A stretch of DNA of 64,000 nucleotides, taken from NCBI GenBank assembly GCA_947488295.1, contig CANKYU010000007.1:93250-157249 (forward strand). The letters are read 5' to 3'. The notes beneath the pieces were generated by a model, which was not told where the DNA came from, searched no databases, and saw only the letters and a program-made list of their open reading frames with translations. This DNA comes from an uncultured Anderseniella sp. (GTDB lineage Bacteria; Pseudomonadota; Alphaproteobacteria; Rhizobiales; Aestuariivirgaceae). A program made the translations under genes and the position numbers. Numbering within the stretch: the first letter of the stretch is position 1; every line of letters starts with the position of its first letter. Positions 57,104 to 64,000 of this stretch are shown in pieces.

Positions 57104-58372
57104 GTGTCGAAGCTGAAAACACCCCCGCCCCAGGTCACCATCATCGGTGCCGGCATCATCGGAATGTCGACCGCCGTGTTCCTGCAACGCGAAGGATATG
57201 CGGTGACTGTCATTGACAAGGTCCCGCCCGGTGAAGGTGCGTCATTCGGCAATGCCGGCGGTGTTGTGGTGTCCAACATCGTGCCGCCAGTGCATGGCGG
57301 CATGCTGCTGAAGATACCGGGCTGGCTGCTGGATCCGAAGGGTCCGGTCACGGTGCACTGGCGGCATCTGCCTGCTGCCTTGCCATGGCTTATGGCGGTT
57401 GGGCGAAACGCATTGCCTGACCGGATGAATAAGATCACCGACGCCCGTGCCCAGCTCGGAATGCGAGCACTGAGCGATCACCGCGCCATCCTGGCCCACG
57501 TCGGTGCGCCCGAGCTGCTGGCGATGGAAGACGGACTGCATCTGTACAGCACGAAGAAGCAGTATGATGATGATGCCGGCTGGCGGGCCATACGCGCCAG
57601 ATACGGTTACGACGGCCAGAAACTCAGTGGCGACGAGGCCCGTGAGGTTGAGCCTGATCTCACACCGGATATCTACAAGGCCGTGTTCTGGGACGGCTGG
57701 CACCGGATTGTCGATCCGTTCGAGATGGTTCAGAAACTGGCCGAACAGGTGGTACGCGATGGCGGCACCATTGTGCAGGACGAGGTCATCAGCATAGACC
57801 AGGACGGGACCCGGGCCACCCGGCTGCACCTGATGAATGGCGGCGAGCAGATGGTGGAGAACCTGTGCGTATGCGCCGGCGCCTGGTCACACGACCTTGC
57901 CCGCATGCTGGGTTCGAAAGTGCTGCTGCAGGCAGAGCGCGGTTATCATGTGATCATGAAGGACCCCGGTGTCCGGATTGGCCGGGCGGTGACCCATGCC
58001 GCCCAGCCCGGCGCAGTGACACCGCATCATGACGGCGTCAAGATTGCCGGTTCCGATGAAATTGCCGCAAACGACGCGCCGGCAGACTGGCGGCGCGCTG
58101 ACCAGATGTATGTTTACGGCAAGCGAATTTTACCGGAATTACGCGACATGAACGGCACCGAAACGAAATGGATGGGCCGTAGACCGAGCACAACGGACTC
58201 CCTGCCGGTGATCTCACCGTCTCCAAATCTGGTCAATGTGTGGTATGGCTTCGGCCATGGCCATATGGGGCTGAGCTGGGGCCCGACAACGGGCAGAATG
58301 ATCGCCGACATGATGACCGCACGCACCAGCAATACCGACCCCGCCCCCTTCCATATCAACCGGCCAATGTAG
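57104..58372 (+). CDS. D-amino acid dehydrogenase-like FAD oxidoreductase (DadA family)
   Basis: A 422-residue flavoprotein. The FAD loop is VTIIGAGIIGMSTAVFLQREG, then VPPGEGASFGNAGGVV, a DadA signature, and the C-terminal GFGHGHMGLSWGPTTGRMIA. DadA-type enzymes oxidise D-amino acids or sarcosine-like amines at the inner membrane. GTG at 57104 with an AAAGAA site is the best start. It is divergent from the RidA/Rieske operon across 89 nt and likely acts in the same pathway: demethylated product to amine oxidation. Substrate unknown. Confidence 0.88.
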   Translation: MSKLKTPPPQVTIIGAGIIGMSTAVFLQREGYAVTVIDKVPPGEGASFGNAGGVVVSNIVPPVHGGMLLKIPGWLLDPKGPVTVHWRHLPAALPWLMAVGRNALPDRMNKITDARAQLGMRALSDHRAILAHVGAPELLAMEDGLHLYSTKKQYDDDAGWRAIRARYGYDGQKLSGDEAREVEPDLTPDIYKAVFWDGWHRIVDPFEMVQKLAEQVVRDGGTIVQDEVISIDQDGTRATRLHLMNGGEQMVENLCVCAGAWSHDLARMLGSKVLLQAERGYHVIMKDPGVRIGRAVTHAAQPGAVTPHHDGVKIAGSDEIAANDAPADWRRADQMYVYGKRILPELRDMNGTETKWMGRRPSTTDSLPVISPSPNLVNVWYGFGHGHMGLSWGPTTGRMIADMMTARTSNTDPAPFHINRPM

Positions 58373-58387
58373 CCACGCCCAGGACCC

Positions 58388-61045
58388 ATGATGCGCACCG
58401 AAACCCCACCGACCATTCGCCTGAAAGACTACAAGCCGTCAGACTACCTGATTGACCATGTGTCTCTGGACGTCGCCCTGCAGCCGGACGCGACCAGCGT
58501 TGTCTCGGTCCTGAAGATGCGGCCCAACCCGGCCTCGAAGACCATGAATGCGCCCGTACGCCTGGATGGCGAGGCGCTGGAGCTCAAATCCGTCGCCATC
58601 AACGGCGAAACAATTGGCGACAACCGGTACACTTTGTCAGACAGCCAGCTGGTCATCGACGATGTGCCCGAGGGCAAATTCGAACTGACCATCGAGACGC
58701 AATGCAATCCGGATGCAAATACGGCGCTGTCTGGCCTGTACCGCTCCAACGGCGTGTACTGCACCCAGTGTGAGGCGGAAGGCTTTCGCCGCATCACTTA
58801 TTTCCTCGACCGGCCGGATGTGCTGGCTACCTATCAGGTACGTGTCGAAGCTGACCGGGAGAGTGTCCCGGTGCTGTTGGCCAACGGCAATCCGGTCGAA
58901 ACGGGTGAGTTGGCCGATGGCCGCCATTTTGCGGTCTGGCAGGACCCGTGGCCGAAGCCCGCCTATCTGTTTGCCATGGTGGCAGGCGACCTGGCCTGTG
59001 TTACGGATCATTTCACCACCATGTCGGGGCGCAGGGTGGAACTGCGGATTTATGTCGAACAGGGCAAGCAGGACCGCTGTGACTGGGCAATGGAAAGCCT
59101 CAAGGCGTCAATGGCCTGGGACGAAACGGCGTTCGGCCGGGAATATGACCTTGATATCTTCATGATCGTCGCCGTCTCCGACTTCAATATGGGCGCCATG
59201 GAAAACAAGGGTCTCAATGTTTTCAACGACAAGTACATTCTGGCGCGCCCCGACACGGCCACCGACCAGGACTATGTGAACATCGAGGCGATTATCGCGC
59301 ACGAGTATTTTCACAACTGGACAGGCAACCGGATTACCTGCCGCGACTGGTTTCAGCTATGTCTCAAGGAAGGTCTGACGGTATTCCGCGATCAGGAGTT
59401 CACCTCTGACATGCGCTCGCGCGCGGTCAAGCGCATCCAGGATGTGCGGACCTTGAGATCGCATCAGTTTCCCGAGGACGCCGGGCCGCTGGCACACCCG
59501 GTCAGGCCGCAGTCATACATCGAGATAAACAATTTCTACACGGCCACGGTGTATGAAAAGGGCGCCGAAGTGGTGCGCATGTTCAAGACACTCCTGGGTG
59601 CGGAAAACTTCGCAAAAGCGCTGAATATCTACTTTGACAGACATGATGGTGACGCGGCCACCGTGGAAGATTTCGCAACCTGCATGGAAGATGCGTCAGG
59701 CCGCGACCTCAAGCAGTTCTTCAATTGGTACAATCACGCCGGCACGCCGTCCGTAACTGCCCGGCTCGACTGGGACCAGGCAGCGGGCACCGCTACGCTT
59801 GCCGTCACCCAGGCGCTTTCTCCGACACCCGGCCAGTCCGAAAAACCGGACATGCACATCCCCCTTGCGACAGGTCTGATCGGGCCGGATGGCGTTGATA
59901 TGAAGCTGGTTCTCGATGACGGCAAAGCTGTCGACTCAGGCATCCTGGAACTGCGGTCGGCCAAACAGAGCTGGACTTTCACCGGCATTGCAGATCGTCC
60001 GGTGCTGTCAATCAATCGCGGGTTTTCCGCCCCGATCAACCTGACGACCGGGCAGCGTGACGACGAGTTGCTGTTCCTGATGGCAAACGACCGTGACGCG
60101 TTCAATCGCTGGGAGGCCGGCCAAACCCTGTCACGGTCGATCATCATGTCGACAATGCAGGCAATCAGGGACGGCGACGAACCTGAAGCTGTTGATGGCT
60201 ATGCCGATGCGCTGGCCGGGGTTTTGGCATCCGGGGAACTGGAGCCCGCGTTCAAGGCCCAGATGCTGGCGCTGCCAAGTGAGGCGGACATTGCCAACAT
60301 GGCGGGCCGCAATGTCGATCCCGACCTGATTCAAACCGCCCGGGATCAGGTCCGCAGGGCCGTCGGCACCAGGCTGGCGGACCAGCTTAACAGCCTGGCC
60401 GATGCCCTGCCCGCCGGCGAATATTCGGCAAGCGCTCAAGCCGCCGGGCAACGGGCTTTGTCCTATGCGGCACTGTCGCTGCTGGCCGCTGCAAGTGCGA
60501 CCGAGACCGCCGTCAAGGCCCTCAACCGTTTCAAGACCGCGCGGCACATGTCCGACATGATGGGACCCTTGAATGTACTCGCCGGTCTGGATGTGATCGA
60601 ACGCGACCAGGCGCTCGACATGTTTCACGACAGGTTCGCCACGGACCACCTGATTGTCGACAAATGGTTTTCCCTGCACGCCATGCGCAAGGGCCCCGAC
60701 GCGGCCGCCCACATACGGCAACTGATGAAACATGGTGACTTCAGCATCAGTCGGCCGAATCGGGTCCGGGCGCTGATCGGCACATTTGCCGGCGTGAACC
60801 AGACCGGTTTCAACACTGCTTCGGGCGCAGGTTACGACCTTGTGGCGGAAGTGGTCATGGCGCTGGATGAGCGCAATCCGCAAGTGGCAGCCCGCATGGT
60901 ATCCGCATTCCGGTCCTATCAATTGATGGATATGGTCCGGCAGGACAAGGCCCGCGCGGCGCTCGGCATCATCAGGGACAAGCAGGACCTGTCAGCCGAC
61001 ACACTGGAGATGGTGTCGAGAATGCTGGATACCCAAAAGCCCTGA
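58388..61045 (+). CDS. pepN: Aminopeptidase N
   Basis: An 885-residue M1 zinc metalloprotease. The zinc motif HEYFH is at residues 305-309 followed by NWTGNR, with the downstream Glu in FCLKEGLTVF-like context (LCLKEGLTVFRDQEF). The exopeptidase motif GAMEN is at 269-273. The long C-terminal helical domain starts after about residue 560. Length is close to the E. coli enzyme (870). It trims N-terminal residues from cytosolic peptides. It starts 15 nt after the dadA-like gene and may share its transcript. A terminator-like hairpin follows. Confidence 0.96.
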   Translation: MMRTETPPTIRLKDYKPSDYLIDHVSLDVALQPDATSVVSVLKMRPNPASKTMNAPVRLDGEALELKSVAINGETIGDNRYTLSDSQLVIDDVPEGKFELTIETQCNPDANTALSGLYRSNGVYCTQCEAEGFRRITYFLDRPDVLATYQVRVEADRESVPVLLANGNPVETGELADGRHFAVWQDPWPKPAYLFAMVAGDLACVTDHFTTMSGRRVELRIYVEQGKQDRCDWAMESLKASMAWDETAFGREYDLDIFMIVAVSDFNMGAMENKGLNVFNDKYILARPDTATDQDYVNIEAIIAHEYFHNWTGNRITCRDWFQLCLKEGLTVFRDQEFTSDMRSRAVKRIQDVRTLRSHQFPEDAGPLAHPVRPQSYIEINNFYTATVYEKGAEVVRMFKTLLGAENFAKALNIYFDRHDGDAATVEDFATCMEDASGRDLKQFFNWYNHAGTPSVTARLDWDQAAGTATLAVTQALSPTPGQSEKPDMHIPLATGLIGPDGVDMKLVLDDGKAVDSGILELRSAKQSWTFTGIADRPVLSINRGFSAPINLTTGQRDDELLFLMANDRDAFNRWEAGQTLSRSIIMSTMQAIRDGDEPEAVDGYADALAGVLASGELEPAFKAQMLALPSEADIANMAGRNVDPDLIQTARDQVRRAVGTRLADQLNSLADALPAGEYSASAQAAGQRALSYAALSLLAAASATETAVKALNRFKTARHMSDMMGPLNVLAGLDVIERDQALDMFHDRFATDHLIVDKWFSLHAMRKGPDAAAHIRQLMKHGDFSISRPNRVRALIGTFAGVNQTGFNTASGAGYDLVAEVVMALDERNPQVAARMVSAFRSYQLMDMVRQDKARAALGIIRDKQDLSADTLEMVSRMLDTQKP

Positions 61046-61068
61046 GGCCCGGTTTGCCGGCCTTTCTC
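61045..61068 (+). terminator. Probable terminator after pepN
   Basis: AGGCCCGG, loop TTTG, CCGGCCT (one bulge) is followed by TTCTC. It directly follows the pepN stop. The T tract is short. Confidence 0.5.
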
Positions 61069-61441
61069 ATCCCCAATGGCGATATTTATTTCGTATCCGA
61101 AACATTATTTTTGCAACACAGCGACGTGACATCAAGGCGAGGTGGCGAAATCGCGACGATTCCCCATTCTCCGTACACTAACATCGCGCAACGTAAGAAT
61201 TTTGTCCCATTGTTGATGTAATTGATGTATTTTAGAGCCGTTTCGGGTCCGGAAGTATCCTTCAAGCTTGCCAAATCAGGTGCATTTCGAATCAATGGCC
61301 TGGACTGATTCGACGGGGTTGGGGGGCGATGTATCAGCCCTTGTGTGAGTACTGTCAGGGGCGGCAGACCATCACAGACTTGAAGGGTGTTGCCTGTACG
61401 GTCACTGCATTTCAGCAGTCGGCTACAATGGGGATGATTAC
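61069..61441. other. Intergenic region before the sensor kinase
   Basis: About 370 bases with no supported gene. It has lower GC at its left part, including a tandem TTGATGTA pair near 61213-61230, and may hold the kinase promoter. No tRNA or riboswitch fold was recognised. Confidence 0.6.
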
Positions 61442-63826
61442 GTGTCCAAGGCAAAACTTGGAGAGCTGTTTTTCAAGGAGCGGGCGCTGAAGGTCAGCGT
61501 CGGCTCCAAACGTGTACCGTCGATTGCCATCTCCGAACGCATCCTGCGCAACCTGATCACCGGGCTGATCCTGCTGTTTCTGATGACGCTGGCCACGGCC
61601 TTGTTCCTGCAGCTGTCGGCCAGCCGGGAACGTTCCATCGTCGCCTCCACCAAGCATACCTCGTTAGTCCTGCGGGCAGCCGCCAGTGATCTGAGCGCAA
61701 CACTGGGCGCCGGGTTTGCCGGTGGCCGAACGGTGCGCGCACTGGTACCTGAGGATCTGGCTGAAGTGTTGCCGCACGATACCGGCGTGCGCGGCAGGTT
61801 GTTCATCGCCGCAGACGAGAAGGGCTACATACAGACAAGCTATCCGGAAGACCTCGGCCTGAAGGGAGCAAACCTGTCGACCGTGTTCGGCCAGGACGGA
61901 ATCCTGAACGCTGCCCGGCAACTCGGCGCGCCGGTGCTTGCCATCACGCCGGCAAACGAGGAGGTCTATATCGGGCTGCGCTCGCTCAGTCCCTATCTGG
62001 GCCAGATTGTCGTCATCCACCCGAAAGCCCAGGTGCTGCAGGACTGGCGCTCTGACGTTACCCAGATCGCGACCCTGTTCGTGGTCACGCTGGGGGTGCT
62101 GGTGTTGCTGGGAACCGCCTTCCACTGGCAGGCGTCACGCGCTGCGGAAGCGGATCAGACCCTGGCCGTAGCCACCGAACGCATGGACAAGGCACTGGAT
62201 CGCGGGCACTGCGGGCTGTGGGACTGGGATATCGCGCGCGGCAGGATTTTCTGGTCGAAGTCCATGTATGACATTCTTGGCCTTCAGACCAAGGGCGAAT
62301 TCCTGTCCTATGGCGAAGTTGCAGAACGATTGCACCCTGATGACACCCCGATCGACCAGCTTGTCGATATCATGTTGCGCGGCGGACGGCCGGCCATCGA
62401 TCAGGAATTCCGCATGAAGCACTGCGATGGTCACTGGGTGTGGCTGCGCGCGCGGGCGGAATTGTCGGAAGCACCGGGCCAGGATTCGCCCAACCTGGTC
62501 GGCATTGCCATCGACATTACCGAACAGAAGCGGCTCGACAAACTGAATCAGGAGGCTGAACTGCGCCTCAAGGATGCCATCGAGAATGTATCGGAAGCGT
62601 TCGTGCTGTGGGATTCAGACAATCACCTGGTGATGTGCAATTCCAAGTACCAGCAGCTTCACAATCTGCCAGCCAGCGTGTGCCGGCCCGGTTCATCCTA
62701 TGAGGATGTCACACGGGTGGCCCGCGAACCGGTGATCCGGCAGCGTTCGGCAGCGTCAACCGACACCGCCCTGCCCGCCAGTATTCCCGAAGGCAGCGAC
62801 GGCAACACATTTGAAGTGCAACTGGAAGACGGGCGCTGGCTGCAGATCAATGAGCGGCGCACCAAGGACGGCGGTTTTGTCTCGGTCGGCACGGATATCT
62901 CCAATCTGAAACTGCACGAGGAAAAACTGCTGGAGTCCGAACGCGAGCTGATGAACACGGTGCGCGACCTGCAGAAGTCGCGCATGGAACTGGAACAGCA
63001 ATCACAGCGCCTTGCCGACCTCGCCGAGAAGTACTCCCGCGAAAAAACCCGCGCCGAAGCGGCCAACCGGTCAAAGTCCGAGTTCCTGGCAAACATGAGC
63101 CACGAACTGCGCACGCCGCTCAACGCCATCATCGGGTTTTCAGAAGTCATCGAGCAGCAATTGTTCGGCAAGGTCGATATCCCCAAATACCTGGATTATG
63201 CCCATGACATCCACAGTTCCGGCCAGTATCTGCTGGATGTCATCAACGACATCCTGGACATGTCGAAGATCGAGGCCGGCCGGATCACCCTGGAAGTCGA
63301 GAAATGCTCGGTACCTGCCGTCATAGAAGAAGCATTGCGGATCGTGTCCGGGCGCGCCCAGGACGGCGGGGTCACCCTGCGCAAGGATCTGCCCGACTCG
63401 CTGCATGCGATGGCTGATGTGCGCTCCCTCAAGCAGGTGCTGATCAATGTTATCGCCAACGGCGTCAAGTTCACGCCCGACAGTGGCAGCCTCACCATTT
63501 CGGCACGCCGGGTCAAAAAGATGGCTGAAATCGTTATTGCAGACACCGGCATCGGCATTCCGCCCGACCAGATATCCAAACTGGGCCGCCCGTTCGAGCA
63601 GGTCGAAAACCAGCTCACCAAGACCCGCTCCGGTTCCGGTCTCGGCCTGGCCATTTCAAACTCGCTGATCCGGCTCAATGACGGCTCGCTGCATATTGCC
63701 AGCGAAAAGGGCAAAGGCACCACGGTGACAATAACCCTGCCAATCGCACAGAAAGGCAAGCAGCCGAAACGCATTGTCGAATCCGATGCGGTCATCGAGC
63801 CGATCGCCACCGGCACGCAGAGTTGA
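61442..63826 (+). CDS. Membrane-bound PAS-domain sensor histidine kinase
   Basis: A 794-residue hybrid-free kinase. Transmembrane helices flank a periplasmic sensor of about 145 residues (helix 1 near 36-57, LITGLILLFLMTLATALFL; helix 2 near 205-228, TLFVVTLGVLVLLGTAF). Two cytoplasmic PAS-like domains follow (about 255-360 and 378-480), a coiled coil, then HisKA with the phosphorylated His554 in MSHELRTPLNAIIGFSEVI. The ATPase domain has ADTGIGIPPDQ and GSGLGLAIS. GTG at 61442 has GGGGATG upstream. No receiver is fused or adjacent, so the response regulator is elsewhere. Resembles the PleC/DivJ-type family in layout only. Confidence 0.92.
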   Translation: MSKAKLGELFFKERALKVSVGSKRVPSIAISERILRNLITGLILLFLMTLATALFLQLSASRERSIVASTKHTSLVLRAAASDLSATLGAGFAGGRTVRALVPEDLAEVLPHDTGVRGRLFIAADEKGYIQTSYPEDLGLKGANLSTVFGQDGILNAARQLGAPVLAITPANEEVYIGLRSLSPYLGQIVVIHPKAQVLQDWRSDVTQIATLFVVTLGVLVLLGTAFHWQASRAAEADQTLAVATERMDKALDRGHCGLWDWDIARGRIFWSKSMYDILGLQTKGEFLSYGEVAERLHPDDTPIDQLVDIMLRGGRPAIDQEFRMKHCDGHWVWLRARAELSEAPGQDSPNLVGIAIDITEQKRLDKLNQEAELRLKDAIENVSEAFVLWDSDNHLVMCNSKYQQLHNLPASVCRPGSSYEDVTRVAREPVIRQRSAASTDTALPASIPEGSDGNTFEVQLEDGRWLQINERRTKDGGFVSVGTDISNLKLHEEKLLESERELMNTVRDLQKSRMELEQQSQRLADLAEKYSREKTRAEAANRSKSEFLANMSHELRTPLNAIIGFSEVIEQQLFGKVDIPKYLDYAHDIHSSGQYLLDVINDILDMSKIEAGRITLEVEKCSVPAVIEEALRIVSGRAQDGGVTLRKDLPDSLHAMADVRSLKQVLINVIANGVKFTPDSGSLTISARRVKKMAEIVIADTGIGIPPDQISKLGRPFEQVENQLTKTRSGSGLGLAISNSLIRLNDGSLHIASEKGKGTTVTITLPIAQKGKQPKRIVESDAVIEPIATGTQS

Positions 63827-63840
63827 TTCCGCTCACGCAA

Positions 63841-63855
63841 GCAGCCTGCGGCTGC
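63841..63855. repeat. Short hairpin following the kinase gene
   Basis: GCAGCC-TGC-GGCTGC is a perfect 6-bp stem 14 nt after the kinase stop, followed by GCTTCTTT. It could end the kinase transcript. It also resembles the CAGCC-GAA-GGCTG module of repeat copy 1. Confidence 0.5.
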
Positions 63856-63928
63856 GCTTCTTTGGTGGTCGAACAGCTTTCTTCGCTTCGCTCAGGCCGT
63901 TCTCCGACCCTGCACAACCGAACTGATG

Positions 63929-64000
63929 AACTCCTCCGAGGCACGAAGTGCCGAGGCAAGGCCGACCGGCCGCCGCGCGAAGCGCGCCCCAGCGGAGCGC
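63929..64000. repeat. Intergenic GAA-loop hairpin repeat, copy 2 (runs off the window)
   Basis: This copy matches 4140-4215. Hairpins GGCAC-GAA-GTGCC (63940-63952) and GCGC-GAA-GCGC (63975-63985) correspond to those of copy 1, and the linker differs by A to G. The window ends within the element. Confidence 0.75.

Noticed and set aside
1..64000. Mobile element, prophage or genomic island
   Set aside because: No integrase, transposase, phage gene or tRNA-flanked boundary was recognised; only short palindromic repeats are present.

Overview
The window looks like chromosomal DNA of a GC-rich, aerobic alphaproteobacterium, probably a marine or rhizobial-type heterotroph. The evidence is gene content and style: Tat-type solute-binding proteins, a non-pyrrolysine MttB-family methyltransferase, many FAD amine oxidoreductases and aldehyde dehydrogenases, a FadH with its Fe-S cysteines, and a PAS-type membrane sensor kinase. 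No rRNA, tRNA, integrase, transposase, phage gene or CRISPR array was seen. Genes are dense, with many 4-nt ATGA start/stop overlaps. The species is inferred from style only.

Layout. 1-2777 (+): a 5'-truncated creatinase-like M24 protein, a nitrilase-superfamily amidohydrolase and a BMP-type binding protein. 2857-12178 (-): an enolase-superfamily enzyme and a family-5 binding protein, then a compact operon reading gntR, dapA-family lyase, aldehyde dehydrogenase, mttB-like methyltransferase, FAD oxidoreductase. Two near-identical 19-bp sites, one before gntR and one before the binding protein, suggest one regulon for uptake and breakdown of an N-methylated or related amine. 12418-22840: CaiB-type CoA-transferase, amidinohydrolase, MerR/SDR pair, VOC protein, Lrp/RidA pair, XRE regulator, CocE-type hydrolase with a second binding protein, and small proteins facing a MarR gene. 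23381-27615: a two-gene RND efflux operon. 27803-30170: cobT-cobS-cobC, late cobalamin assembly. 30167-38665: aldehyde dehydrogenase, possible glycosyltransferase, a PhyH dioxygenase overlapping an HD-domain oxygenase-like gene (PhnY*/PhnZ-like architecture), Old Yellow Enzyme, ArgE-like deacetylase, secreted protein and Gfo/Idh/MocA oxidoreductase. 38700-46949: TPR-sulfotransferase, FadH, carbamoyltransferase, GT1-type glycosyltransferase and CDP-tyvelose-epimerase-like protein, suggesting a glycan or secondary-metabolite tailoring patch. 47198-53149: enoyl-CoA hydratase with a TetR gene that appears leaderless, an FAD oxidase, an MFS transporter, and a SnoaL-like protein beside an HTH-GAF regulator. 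53433-54539: a phosphagen (arginine-type) kinase, unusual in bacteria, preceded by nine 8-bp tandem repeats. 54629-63826: membrane protein, RidA/Rieske oxygenase operon, DadA-like dehydrogenase, PepN, and a PAS histidine kinase.

The main metabolic theme is capture and dismantling of nitrogen compounds: betaine-like quaternary amines, guanidino compounds, amides, peptides and D-amino acids. Most points for a second look are the phosphagen kinase with its repeat tract, the GntR/MttB regulon, the PhyH/HD oxygenase pair, the sugar-tailoring patch with an epimerase lacking its catalytic Tyr, and an intergenic repeat present near both ends of the window whose hairpins show compensatory base changes.
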